A stretch of DNA of 64,000 bases from Nymphalis io (GCF_905147045.1 NC_065910.1:9300001-9364000), one strand, 5' to 3'. Positions 24,561 to 36,220 are shown, numbered from the stretch's first letter. Numbers and translations: made by a program. Notes: a model not told the origin generated them from the sequence alone.

Positions 24561-25126
24561 AAAGTAATGTATTACGTGTTTATAGAACTCATTACTACCT
24601 ACAAAAAAGTCCGCGCTGCTATACATATAATACAGTTAAATCACAATAACTGTTTTTTTTTCAACTTAATCAATAAAAACACGAGTATAATCAAAAAATC
24701 ATAATATTCGTATCATAATTTTAATTCTTATGCAATTAAATAGCTTTATAATAGAAGTTGAATATACACATGGGAATTCCTCTTTAAATTATTCTACTCA
24801 GACCTTTCGTCTACAAGTAAGAACTGGTAATAATAAAAAAGTAAGAAAAATGCCGTAGTGTGAGCAAACCACGGATATCGGAAGCGAACACTACTACGCT
24901 TTAGTCTGTTGTTTACATACATTTTATTATTTGTAAACTAAAAACAGTATTTTTTTAAATTTTAAAACGTTATTTAAAAAATAGAGCAGCCGCGGTGCCC
25001 TTTCGAACTTTAAACAATAAATTTTATACCCAATTTAAAGGAATATAAGAGTAACGGTACAATTAAAATTTTCGCGCAAGAAAATATTTTATGATGGTGT
25101 CCAACGTTGTGGAGGCGACGTAGCTG

Positions 25127-25355
25127 GTGCCAAGGTACGTACCATTTATCACATATTCTACCACCACACAGCAATATTTGGTATTGTTGTGATCCGGTTT
25201 GAATAAGCCAGTGTACAGGCACAAGAGACAATTTCGTTCACAAAACACATTGGCGATGTCAGGGATAGTTAATATTTTTTATAGTGCCAATGTCTTGGGG
25301 TGGTGGTGACCACTTAAAATCAGGCGTCCCACTTGCCAATCTGCTTATATAATAC
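25127..25355 (+). mobile_element. Family A SINE-like retroposon, diverged
   Basis: CACATATTCTACCACCACAC, GTATTGTTGTGATCCGGTTT, then ACCACTTAAAATCAGGCGTC. Several small deletions. Confidence 0.7.
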
Positions 25356-25384
25356 ACTAGCTGCTGAAGGTAACATTATTTAAT

Positions 25385-25555
25385 TCATCATTATCATCAT
25401 CCTATTCTCGTCTACTGCTGGACATAAGACCCTCCAACGGTACGCCACTAAGCTCAATCTTCAGCTCTCAATTTCACTTTACGTGTATTATCACTCCAAC
25501 TTGCTAGAGGGTGTGGTCTCCAGTCTAGAACACGTCTACTCCAATGGTTATCATT
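25385..25555 (-). repeat. RTE-like 3' end remnant
   Basis: CTACTGCTGGACATAAGACC, CGGTACGCCACTAAGC and CTAGAACACGTCTACTCCAA parallel the terminal part of the RTE element at 38474-38660. Strongly diverged. A shorter trace is at 37830-37872. Confidence 0.45.
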
Positions 25556-26495
25556 CGCCATTAATTGTTTTTAGTTAACATTAAATTTAATTTAATATTA
25601 TAAAATTATTCAAAATACTTATATATCCTACTTGAATCAAAAGTTTTTTTGTTTCAAAAGATATCATATATTTATTTTCCTCTTAAGTTAAAACAAAATG
25701 CAATATTATATCAACATCGCGTTAATCAAATCATGTATCATAAACAACGGTTCTTTGCTACAAACGTTTAACACGATCATCGATATAATGTATTTACATC
25801 ACTAATTAATCGAACCGCAAATACACGCTCCATGTAAAACGTTTCCCTGATAAGTTAACTAAACGCAATGAACATCTCAACTGATAGGTACGACACTGTT
25901 ACACGAAATGTGTATACACGATTTAATCATTAACTTCATTTGTATGCGTTTTTAATTCAATCATATACAATAATGGTGATTTGGGATTTATCATACAAGA
26001 TTTCATACCCTTTATCACAATCTTTAGCGTTAAATTTTTAAAAAAAATCTTCCTCAGTGCTAACCAACTATGTAATAAGAGCCGCAAATCTTCAGTCAAT
26101 CAAATATATACAAACACTAAATAATTCGCCTCAAGATAATATGTATGTAATAATGTTAAATTAATATGTATTTAAGTAAACAAAGATCACTCAGATCTTG
26201 CCTAAATTCATTAAGATGAAACCAAACGATGATATCGACGGATTTACGTCCAATATAAACCGTCAAAGGAGTAAAATGATTACGATAATCGAGTTAAATA
26301 GCCCAACTTGCCTGCACTGGATTTCAAAGAAATTTACTTGTATCCGTTCATGTGAGCACAGGTGAGTACTGAAGGCGGGTGTTACAATAAGTTTTTTTTT
26401 ATTTATTTTACAGAAGCACTAGCTAATCCATGATCCTATCTGATATTTGGAGATTGGTGACTGTAGAAAATTTCTCACACATTTAATCTTTACTT
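25556..26495. other. No gene seen; AT-rich
   Basis: No domain or repeat recognised. Confidence 0.3.
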
Positions 26496-26831
26496 ATATT
26501 AGAAAATATAATGCGAGATGGCCTATTGGTTAGAACGCGTGAATCTTAACCGGAATCGTGGGTTGAAACCCGGGCAAGCACCACTGAATTTTTAATGTGC
26601 TTAATTTTTGTTTATAATTCATCTCGTGCTTGACGGTGAAGGAAGACATCGTGAGGAACCCCGCATGTGTCTAATTTTTTTTTGAAATTCTGCCACATGT
26701 GTATTCTACTAACCCGCATTGGAGCAGCGTGTTGGAATAAGCTCCAAAATCTTCTTTTCAAAAAGGGAGTGGAGGCCTTAGCCCAGCAGTGGGACATTAA
26801 CAGACTGTTACTGATTACTGAATATTAGAAA
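26496..26831 (+). mobile_element. tRNA-derived SINE, family B, with target duplication
   Basis: Full copy from GCGAGATGGCCTATTGG to GTTACTGATTACTG. ATATTAGAAA flanks it at 26496-26505 and 26822-26831, fitting a 10-bp target-site duplication. Confidence 0.85.
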
Positions 26832-28269
26832 CGCGAAAGTGAATTAGTTATTTACGTCACGTCTTAACTAATCCGCCAAGCATGAAATTGTGCATATATG
26901 TTTACAGGGGTAGAGAAAAGGTTATGGGGTACCTAACACTTGACACCCTCACACCTAACTAGTAGGTGGATATTAGTTGTATATAATGTGTTTCTCCACA
27001 GACTTTTTCGTCTTTCGTTTTTGAGACGTCTTCTATGTTTTGATATTTTGTTACGTGTATTTTCTTAATTTCGAAATTAATTATATATAAATAATTACTA
27101 ATTTTAGCTCGCGTGTTATGTATAAAAAAACCTATCTCCTTCTTTCGGGTTCAAGCTTGTTTTATAAGTTTCATCAAAATCGGTTCAGTGGAGCAGCCAT
27201 CAAAGAGTAAAAGATATAGATAAGAGTTACTTTAGCATTTGTAATAATAATATTAGTATATCTCACTAAAATGTCGCGTAATTGTTAATAAATCTATATA
27301 AATAAAAATTAATGTTTGTCCTCTATGCTTTTATAACATTCAATCGACTGATGAAACTTGGTGAGTTGTTCTCCAAAGGCCCGAGAAGGTTCCCAAAAAT
27401 AAACAAGATTTTTTCTATGTATGTTTGTCTTTCTATAACGTTTTATATTTTACTAGCTATACGTTTTCACACGAGTAGAATCGACATATATACATAAATA
27501 CGCGGCTTTTTTTCTGGAATCTTCACCAATCATCGTCATATTTCGTCCAATTTACTCTAAACTTTAATTAATTATGCATTGTTTCGTAATTTTTGAGCGT
27601 ATCGCGTTCAGACAGACGGACATTTATAATATGTAGTGATTTATTCTATAATATGTAATTATGACAAAGTAGCTAGAAGTAAATAAAAAAACCGTATCGT
27701 ATCGAGCGTACACTAGCATATGAAGGATATAGAACATTGTGTCACCAGCTTTACATACATATATGTTCACAAGAGACCCTTTAAAATTTTCAACTGAATC
27801 CTTTGAGAGCGGCTACTTCTCATTTGATCCCAAAATACGTTTGAGATCAATTTATTTTGAGAATCCTCGAAACGAAAACGTTGCCCAAATAAGGGCTTGT
27901 TTCAATTAATTTAGAAATTCAATTGCCCTTGTAATAAACCTTTTGTTTATTGTTTTTGGCTTTCATTTATTTATCTTCGACTTATAAGCAATTTCTCGGC
28001 GCCCTTCAATGTGATTAAAATACACTTTGAAAATTAAGATTCCGTGAATCGCTGTTAAAAATAGAACAATAGATATTTCCCGTTCCAACACATTTTTTCC
28101 AGTAAATTCCGTGTTTTATATACCCGTGTCATTAAAATCTGATTAGTTTTTTTTTTTTTATTTCAAAATGAAGGAAATAAACTTAAACCATTGATAACAG
28201 TTGAAGTTAACGATTATAAATCCAAGTATCAAATTTTTAAATATAATTATCCACGTATCCGTGTGGCTT
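26832..28269. other. No gene seen
   Basis: 27165-27260 holds TTTCATCAAAATCGGTTCAG and a later TAATAATATTAGTATA, a common lepidopteran repeat motif, too short to assign. The rest is AT-rich. Confidence 0.35.
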
Positions 28270-28402
28270 AATTGGTGGTAGGTCTGAGAAGTTATCACCC
28301 ACCTAACACATATTCTAGCCCTAAACAACACTACTCACCGTTGTCTTCTGGTTTGAAGGGTAAGCGACCCAGTGTATTTTCAGGAACAAGGGACATAACA
28401 AT
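28270..28402 (+). mobile_element. Family A, 5' half only
   Basis: ATTGGTGGTAGGTCTGAG, ACACATATTCTAGCCC, GGTTTGAAGGGTAAGCGACC and ACAAGGGACATAAC, then family identity stops. Confidence 0.7.
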
Positions 28403-28684
28403 AACGCTTGACGATTCAAAAGTCTATTTGATTTATTTTTTAATTGTTTTCTTATTTTTCTACTATCCTCTGCATTAACCTTGTGGTACGAGTGAGGATA
28501 ACAATAGCCCTAGGGATCAGGATCGTACGTGCCACTATCACATTGCTAAACGGCACGTCTACTCTTGTGCTATTTAAGCTTTAATTATTAATATAAAATA
28601 AAAATCCTATAAGTGTAAGTCTATCGCACAATACCCATTAGACCTACCACTAAGTACATCAATAGTACACTAATAGTAATATTG

Positions 28685-29010
28685 GATGGAGATGGCCCAG
28701 TGGTAAGAACGCGTGAAACTTAACCGATGATCGTGGTTTCAAACCCGGGCAAGCACCACTGAATTTTCATGTGCTTAATTTGTGATTATAATTCATCTCG
28801 TGACATCGACTGACATCGTTGACAGTGAAAGAAAACATCGTGAGGTGAGCTGCATGTGTCTGATTTCACTGAAATCTGCCACATGTGTATTCCATCAACC
28901 CGCATTGGAGCAGCGTGGTGGAACAAGCTCCAAACCTTCTCCTCAAAATGGAGGCGAGGCCTTAGCCCAGTAATGGCATATTCACAGATTGTTACTGTTA
29001 CTGTACTGTT
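28685..29010 (+). mobile_element. tRNA-derived SINE, family B
   Basis: Head GGAGATGGCCCAGTGGTAAG, B box near GGTTTCAAACCC (28736-28747), tail CAGATTGTTACTGTTACTG. An extra GACATCGACT step at 28802-28822 looks like a small internal duplication. Confidence 0.85.
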
Positions 29011-29214
29011 ATTAATTTTATAGACGGTTTTTTTAACAAGAAAATATCACCCTCATAGTCCTACTTTTTGTTGCTATACAAGTTTAAAAAATAATTAAAA
29101 TAACTACTATAATATGCCTATCTATCAGATTTTGTTATCTACATTTAATTACTATTTTAAGTAATGCTTTAGATGCCTCCGAAGACGGAGCTGAAAGTAC
29201 ACTATTATAAAAAC

Positions 29215-29400
29215 CATTTTTTTTAACGCTGGAAAAACGCGTTAAGCGTTTCCCCCACGGGAACAGTGGGGGGGTATGTGTGGCTCGGCGGTCTCCAAGG
29301 CGCCGAGTGCACCCCGAACATCGGTAAAAATCAGCGGTACCCTTTCCGTCTTAACGAGTAGCGCCACGGGGTCGCAACCGTGATGCTCTGACGAACACTA
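29215..29400. other. GC-rich island, unassigned
   Basis: Stands out in AT-rich DNA: CCCCCACGGGAACAGTGGGG, GGTCTCCAAGGCGCCGAGTG, GCGCCACGGGGTCGCAACCG. No open frame of note. Possibly the 3' end of an R1-like or other LINE, but not recognised. Confidence 0.4.
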
Positions 29401-29507
29401 TTATCAAAACCTACTTCAAGCCATTATTTAACAAATTACTTATCAAATCATCTCCTAATATGTAAGTCTAATACCTGGTAATCAGAGTGTAAAAACTCAA
29501 TATTTAA

Positions 29508-29773
29508 TAATAATATCCTCATTATTCACACACGGCCATCTGATCCCAAATTAAGCAGAGCTTGTACTATGGAAACCAGACGACTGATATACTACATATA
29601 CTATCTTCCTTTCTATTTTAAATACATACTTTTATAGATAATAATAATCACATAATCACACCCAGTTATAGAACAAACACACATGTTCATGCACACAAAT
29701 GTCTGTCCTGGGTGGGAATCGAAACCATAACCTTCGGCGTGAAAGTATCTACCAACCACACCAACCGGCTCGT
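29508..29773 (-). mobile_element. tRNA-derived SINE, family D
   Basis: (TAA)n-like tail at left, ATTATTCACACACGGCCATC, TGTCTGTCCTGGGTGGGAAT (B box on minus), head ACCAACCGGCTCG. Second copy at 57918-58176. Confidence 0.75.
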
Positions 29774-30000
29774 CAAATTTACTAACTTAAACATATTTGA
29801 ATAAAAACTTGGAATGGAAACTCAGTGTTTATCATTAACTCAATGTGACAGTTATGGGAAATTGTATAGATGCCAACATAAGCTGTTATTATTAAATTTC
29901 TCTCACGTACGAAGCTGAATTTCTGCTGCCTCTTAGATATTAATGGGAGTATTCTGAGAAACGATATTTGAATAGCTGGAACGTAAATTATTAGTATGTA

Positions 30001-30333
30001 TACATATTCAAGCCGAGATGGCCTAGTGGTTAGAACGCGTGAATCTTAACCGATGATCGTGGGTTCAAACCCGGGTAAGCACCACTGAATTTCATGTGCT
30101 TAATTTGTTATTATAATTCATCTCGTGCTTGACAGTGAAGGAAAACATCGTGAGGAAACCTGCATGTGTCTAATTTCATTGAAATTATGTCACATGTGTA
30201 TTCTACCAACCCGCATTAGAGCAGCGTGGTGGAATAAGCTCTAAACCTTCTCCTCAAAAAGGGAGAGGAGGCCTTAGCCCAGCAGTGGGACATTAACAGG
30301 CTGTTACTGTACTGTTACTGTACATATTCAAGC
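30001..30333 (+). mobile_element. tRNA-derived SINE, family B, with 13-bp target duplication
   Basis: A complete copy from CCGAGATGGCCTAGTGG to GTTACTGTACTGTTACTG. TACATATTCAAGC is repeated exactly at 30001-30013 and 30321-30333. Confidence 0.93.
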
Positions 30334-30745
30334 TTTAAACGATCTATAATAACGGATTAAATATTAGGTCTTTTTTTAAATGTTTGATTTTTTTTGGTGT
30401 TCCATTTTTTAACGTGTTAAGCTTAGATTGGCAGAGCCTTAAGTTCGCCTTTCATAACATTATTAAATGTTTCATTTTAAACTTTATGTGATAATATATA
30501 AAAAGAATAAAATATATAACTACTTTATGTGCTGTGATTAATAACCATTTTATTTAAGATAATTGCAAAATAATTCCCAATACGTACCACATACCGGGTT
30601 GCATATCATAATAATTATTAATTAACTGCATCAGGGCAATTAAAAATAATAATTAAGAGTCATGGCTGTGTGGTATGATTTGCCTGAAACAATCTGCCTG
30701 TAATAACAGTCGCTTACTAACATGGCGGGGACTTTTACTCAGTAA
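30334..30745. other. No gene seen; AT-rich
   Basis: No domain or repeat recognised. Confidence 0.3.
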
Positions 30746-30924
30746 AAGCCTGTTAATGTCCCACTGCTGGGCTAAGGCCTCCTCTCCCTTTTAAAAAGGT
30801 TTGGTGCTTATTTCACCATGCTGCTTCAATGCGGGTTGATAGAATACACATGTGGCATAATTTCAATGAAATCCACGATCCTCGGTTAAGATTCACGCTT
30901 TCTAACCACTAGGCCATCTCGGCT
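30746..30924 (-). mobile_element. Family B SINE with internal deletion
   Basis: Tail AGCCTGTTAATGTCCCACTG to AATTTCAATGAAAT, then a jump to CCACGATCCTCGGTTAAG and the head CACTAGGCCATCTCGGCT. About 110 bp of the middle is missing. Confidence 0.85.
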
Positions 30925-30951
30925 TATACTACTTTTACTCATCATATATTA

Positions 30952-31055
30952 ATCTACTATCAAACAACAATACTCAGTATTGTTGTGTGCCGGTTTGAAG
31001 GGTTAGTGAGACGGTATAACTACAGGCACAAGGGACATAACATATTAAGATCTTA
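30952..31055 (+). repeat. Family A fragment
   Basis: TATTGTTGTGTGCCGGTTTG, AAGGGTTAGTGAGACGG and ACTACAGGCACAAGGGACAT only. Confidence 0.65.
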
Positions 31056-31074
31056 ATTGTTCTTAAGATTGATT

Positions 31075-31312
31075 GAGAGATTTTGAAAGTTCTTTTACCA
31101 ATACAAAGCTACATTATTTGTGTGTCATAGGCTATATATTAACCCGAAAAATGAAAAGACTTTTTTGTAGTAGTCGGAGGTTCAAGCCAACGCGACTTTT
31201 GGCAGTAAGTAAATAAATATAGCACTCAGTACTAAGCGAACTACAATTATAATTTCATTACAAGTAAAAATGTTTACCGCCCTACAAAGCGGGCACGGGT
31301 CAGCTATATTAA
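31075..31312 (+). mobile_element. Helitron-like 3' fragment
   Basis: ACAAAGCTACATTATTTGTG, CATAGGCTATATATTAACCC, then CAAAGCGGGCACGGGTCAGC ending near CTA, as at the 3' ends of lepidopteran Helitron-like elements. Confidence 0.5.
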
Positions 31313-32331
31313 ATTAAAAAATATATATATCCTTTCAAATCAAAACATAGGAATATAGAGTATTTTTTTTGCAACAGATTCGCAGAAAGCAATCAAAATA
31401 CCTCCGATGCTAACTTTTAAAAAATTATAAAGGAACGCTTTTGTTTGTGTGTGTTAAAATTATATTACTTTGCGCCCCTAGGCCCTGTCATACATCTGGG
31501 ACTAAATAAAATTGTATCTATCCTATAAAGTCTGCACAAAGACTTACGTTATTACTTGAAATTCAATTATCGATACAAAACCGATATAGTCCTATTCTCT
31601 TTTATATAACGGTCATTGGAATAACCCCCTGCGTCGAGGTAACGAAAGCTCTGTTAATATGTGCCGTATAATGAAGTAGGTAATATTAGATTATGCTTTA
31701 TCTCTGATTGCTGGCCCGCGGTCTAATTACGATTATCAGATTTGTAGGATATATAAGGTTCGTTTGAGATACTGTGTGGGTGTGTGTGTGCAAATTGTTT
31801 TGGCAATAAAATAATTTGGACATTGTATTTGTTAATTTGTATATATATTCATACGAGACATCTAAAACAGGAATATGAAATTCACGCTCAAGTTAAATTA
31901 ATATGAATTAAAATATAAAGTGAGTGAAACTGCGAAACTCAACTACTTATATAATAATCTTATATACTAATACCTTATAGTCTTATGTATTTTGGTATTG
32001 TAGATTTTTCATCACAAAATTAATTTTATACGTCTCATCATTATAACTGAATCGTAATTTTACAGAATTTTAGAGAGAGTATAAAAGAAAATTGATAATT
32101 TTTCAAGATTTATATTTAGATTTATATCTTTAAAAATTATCAATTTCTTGAGAGAAATTCTTGAGAGAGCATATAAGATAATTGCGAATATTATATTTGA
32201 TTTCGTATGGATAAATGCAGTTCAAAGTTAAAAATAAAATATTATGTGTAGAAATTTAGGCAAAACTACCAACGATACTGATGTAGATTTCACCGAGAAA
32301 AACTGACTTTTCAACGGTATTAAGTGCTATG
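31313..32331. other. No gene seen; AT-rich
   Basis: A repeat-like echo of AAAATTATCAATTT and its inverse occurs near 32088-32150. Otherwise unassigned. Confidence 0.3.
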
Positions 32332-32381
32332 TACATCTACATACCATATATAGGTATGCCTATATATGGTATGTAGATGTA
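32332..32381. repeat. Perfect hairpin, 23-bp arms, 4-nt loop
   Basis: The left arm begins TACATCTACATACC, the loop is TATG, and the right arm is the exact reverse complement. Outside recognised repeats. Confidence 0.95.
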
Positions 32382-32549
32382 TGCTTTACCTAAGAAAATG
32401 AACCAATAGCGATGTAGATTTTAGCAGTCATAACTGGCAAAAAACTTAGTCCTATTTAGAGTAATATGATTCTTCACCAGTATTAAGGATTTAGACCTAT
32501 CTGGCTACCAGCCACTCTTTTTAGCATCATTTTAAATTTATCATCCATC

Positions 32550-32683
32550 TTGATTCCCAAGGTTGGTGGCGCAGTGGCGATATAAGGAATGGTTAATAAA
32601 TCATACAGTACCACTGTATGTGGTGATGATCACTGACCACTAGGTAACCAATTTAGTAGTCTACCTACCTATTTCGTAAAAAA
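32550..32683 (+). repeat. Family A 3' half, diverged
   Basis: TGATTCCCAAGGTTGGTGGC, GCGATATAAGGAATGGTTAA, TGATCACTGACCACTAGG and CTATTTCGTAAAAAA follow family order. Confidence 0.6.
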
Positions 32684-32863
32684 CTAATAATAAATAAGGG
32701 TTGTCGGATATTTAGTTGACGAGTCTCTGTCGTCTAATACTCGATTGGTTTTTTTTAAATCAAATTCTTATATTTTTAATATTACTTATTGTTAGAAGTA
32801 TCTAAATTGATTTTCATTCTAATTTATTTATTAATTCAATAAGGTAACAATCTGTTAACGTTA

Positions 32864-33052
32864 AGGCTTGGAGCTTATTCAACTATGCTGGTCCAAAACG
32901 GGTTGGTGGACACCTGTTGAAAACTAGCAGGTATGCAAGTTTCCACCGCTTTCCCTTCTCCGCTGAATTATAAGCACATGGAAATTCAGTGATGCTGCCG
33001 GGTTTGATCCTGTTATCTTCGATTAATATTCACACGTTTTAACCACTGGACC
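32864..33052 (-). repeat. Old, diverged family B copy
   Basis: GCTTGGAGCTTATTCAACTA, CGGGTTGGTGGACACC, CCGGGTTTGATCCTG and TAACCACTGGACCG keep the family order with many changes. Confidence 0.65.
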
Positions 33053-34229
33053 GTAAAATGTAACAATATTAAATATAAATAGTCGATAAAACTATATAAT
33101 ATTATACCCCAGTCGAGCGTAAAACAAATGCTATTTCAAAACCCACCCGGAAAATTTAATTTATCGGCTGCAGAGAAAAATGCTTTGTCCCACTTGCCGA
33201 CATTCTTGCATAGATATGAGGTGTCCTATGTATAGACGTGATTAGTCATTTAATACAAGTATTTTATTTCTTTAAAAACACATAAATGACAGTATAAAAT
33301 GCTATCACACTGCCTTGATTATAAATTTTGCTTAACTCGTTTAGTTAATCACTGTTTTATCTATTTTTCTGTCATTATTGATATGACATTCGAAAGAAGA
33401 AGACGCAGCATTGCTTAACTGTTAGTTGTTGTTATAAGTAATATTGCTTAACTGTTTATAAGTAATATTTAATATATAAACATTTTATACATTACATTAT
33501 TATATATTAACAAATAAAAATTTTAATCATCACAGATAAAAGTTAATGAATAAATCAATAACATTTTGTGAACGATTTTATTTTATACATACATTATATT
33601 TTAAGAAAAATAAAGGTTTTGTCAATCCAAGTGATTCTTGTAAACTAAGCAACAAAGAAACCGCGCTAAAGTAACCAGCATCAGAAGTAAAAATATCGAA
33701 AATACTAGTAATCGCCAGCGTCTACTTCCGCGTATTTAGGAAGTAAGGTGTTACGTAACAATACCTTTTTTGTACCCCTGACCACGTGTATGTAAAACTT
33801 CATATTGATCGGTTGAGTGAAAGCATAATAAACAAACAAACTCACTTTCATGTATAATATTAATGAGGATATATTGTAGATCACAAAAATAAGCTCAGCC
33901 TATAGATAGGGGCGGTCACAAGATGGCGGTGTGAAAAAGCAATAACTGCAACCGAACGTCAATATCACGCAATATTCTGCTTAAACACGTCATTTTTAAA
34001 CAATTTTGAAAATATAACAACTGTGGCCGATCAAAAACGATACGATTTCAATAAACAAAATTATAACTATAATTAAATTAAATTTTATTCCTGGCAACAC
34101 ATTTTGAATGTTTATTTTATTTACGCTGATATAAAACGGAGATCAAATGGCAAATATCACTAACGAAGAGCTGTCCACTGTTTATACAACTACAATTTAT
34201 TTGATCCCTTTAATATTTTTTTCGGATAG
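33053..34229. other. No gene seen; one family I copy
   Basis: 33357-33420 (TTATCTATTTTTCTGTCATT, GACATTCGAAAGAAG, AAGACGCAGCATTG) matches 42085-42150. No protein-coding signal in the rest. Confidence 0.4.
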
Positions 34230-34440
34230 ATATGTTACTGTTAGCCAAATTGGCCTGGACAGCGTCACCGGACGTGTGGTGATGTTGGGATCCCACTTAA
34301 GAGCTCAGAATACGTGTGTCGCGGGCTGAACCTCGGCTTAGGACACCTTCGACGACGGGAAGGAGGACAGTGAGTGTGCAATGACCCCGTCATACGCCTA
34401 AACGGAAGATTTACAATGAAAGAGGGACCTCAACCCCACC
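34230..34440. repeat. GC-richer repeat, copy 1
   Basis: CAAATTGGCCTGGACAGCGT then CACCGGACGTG and ACCTCGGCTTAGGACACC, paralleled at 34570-34735. Unassigned. Confidence 0.5.
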
Positions 34441-34569
34441 AGCGGGGACGGTGTTTTCGCTCTGTAACCTAACAAGTTGTTATTGCAGGTGTTATCTAAT
34501 AATCAGCGGCATTAAGGACGTATTTAGGACTCATATGGATCGAAATAGTTTTTTTTTTTTCTGAATGAA

Positions 34570-34735
34570 TGTATGCTGTTGGCCCTATTGGCCTTTACAG
34601 CGTCACCGGGCGTTGGGGCGAGTGCTGGACTCCACCTTGAATTTCGAGCCGTCTCGGGCTCTACATGACGTCCATCCTAAGGATGTCTCCTACGAAATCG
34701 CACCTCGGCTCAGGACATAGTCGGAGGGGTGGTTC
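34570..34735. repeat. GC-richer repeat, copy 2
   Basis: GTTGGCCCTATTGGCCTTTA, CAGCGTCACCGGGCGT and GCACCTCGGCTCAGGACAT mirror copy 1 in the same orientation. Possibly 3' ends of a LINE; not recognised. Confidence 0.5.
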
Positions 34736-35240
34736 TTCTTACAGAAGCGAAGCGCTTCTTTAGAAGCACTTTCACACTATATATACTCAGTAGCGAATCT
34801 AGACAGCGCGATTCAGGAATGTGTCAGCAATCAGCGCCATCTATCGCTAAATAATAATAAATGAAATTCAGTAGTTACTTATTTCCAACGCTTAAATCAC
34901 ATAAAGCCTATTTCAATGGAAGGAGTAAAGATAAACAAACCTTGGATTTACATATTACATGTGAAATGCTAATAGCTCCGCTATATTATACACTGCAAAC
35001 AGTTCTAATATTATATTTTTATATACTATACCTATGTACGTACTGAACTATATAAATAAATTTACTTACCAAATTCCGGCAACTTAATCGACATTTCAAA
35101 TGTCACTTTTTTATTACACACGCGATCGTATGTTCCTATGATAGGTAACTCATTGCCTGTGTATTTAACGACGGACTGATATATGTATTTATATAATAAT
35201 TTCATTTATTAAGGGATAGCAACAAAACATATATTAAAAT
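34736..35240. other. No gene seen
   Basis: AT-rich. A 61-codon frame at 34861-35046 has no recognisable content. Confidence 0.3.
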
Positions 35241-35298
35241 TGTTGTCTTCTCCAGTAATTGGAAAATGTTGTGCCTCCAATTACTGGAGAAGACAACA
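35241..35298. repeat. Perfect hairpin, 23-bp arms, 12-nt loop
   Basis: TGTTGTCTTCTCCAGTAATT plus GGA at left, exact reverse complement at right. The loop contains AAATGTTGTGCC, whose reverse complement GGCACAACATTT appears at 35398-35409. Confidence 0.93.
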
Positions 35299-35550
35299 TA
35301 CAATACAATATAGTTAAAAATAACTTAAAGTTAATTATAACATTAAACAAAACGATATAAGAAAGAAAATAGAAACAGATTATTAAATCGAATAGAAGGC
35401 ACAACATTTCTTTTTGAAAGAATCAAGTGTCGGTACCCATATCTACTGTTGGTATTGCATTAAATAATCATGTCTTTAAGATTTTAATTGTGGATTGCTT
35501 TTTAAGATTTCCTTACTTAAAGGTTATACTTTTCTTATGATTTCTTTATG

Positions 35551-35740
35551 AGGTAGGTAGATAAAATAGGTTATCTGATGGTAAGTAACTAAGATGTTAT
35601 GTCTCTTGCGCCTGTAGCTACACTAGTTTACTAACCCTTCAAACCGGAACACAACAATACTAAACTGTTTGGCGATAGAATATCTGATGAGTGGACGGTA
35701 CCTACCTAGACGGGCTTTCATAACACCCTACCACCAAGTA
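35551..35740 (-). mobile_element. Family A with internal deletion
   Basis: GTTATCTGATGGTAAGTAAC jumps straight to TAAGATGTTATGTCTCTTGC, skipping about 80 bp, and ends at the head CTACCACCAAGTA. Confidence 0.75.
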
Positions 35741-35844
35741 GTAACATATCTATATATTAAGATTAAAAACGAAAATAATAAAACAAAAATTAAGAATCAG
35801 CGGCTATTCTGTAAGAACTCACTTATCATCACTTATCATCACCT

Positions 35845-36220
35845 GTGAAATGCCATCAACCGACTTATGGTGATATACTATTTTGATTATAATTCATCTC
35901 GTGCTTTACGGTGAAGGAAAACATCGTGAGGAAACCTGCATGTGTCTAATTTCACTGAAATTCTGCCACATGTGTATTCTACCAACCCGCATTGGAGCAG
36001 CGTGGTGGAATAAGCTCCAAACCTTCTCCTCAAAAAGAGGAGAGGAGGCCTTTAGCCCAGCAGTGGGACATTCACAGGCTGTTACGGTTACAGTACTATT
36101 TTGATGCGTGTATTCTTGAAATGTTATAATTATTATATTCAATGTCGCATATCACTTTGACATTTCAAAACCGTTTTCTGCGACGAATTTCGAGTTTGTT
36201 CTTACAAAATAGTCAATAGC
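35845..36220 (+). repeat. Family F repeat interrupted by a family B SINE
   Basis: ATCAACCGACTTATGGTGAT to TACTATTTTGAT at left resumes after 36105 with GCGTGTATTCTTGAAATG, ATAATTATTATATTC and GTCGCATATCACTTTGACAT. Removing the SINE and one target copy gives a continuous family F unit. Confidence 0.7.
35876..36105 (+). mobile_element. 5'-truncated family B SINE with 12-bp target duplication
   Basis: Body 35888-36093 starts mid-family (TATAATTCATCTCGTGC) and runs to GTTACGGTTACAG. TACTATTTTGAT is exact at 35876-35887 and 36094-36105. Confidence 0.92.

Noticed and set aside
32332..32381. microRNA precursor
   Set aside because: Arms are perfect and the loop is only 4 nt, unlike animal microRNA precursors; kept as a hairpin only. 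The 22648 palindrome was rejected for the same reason.
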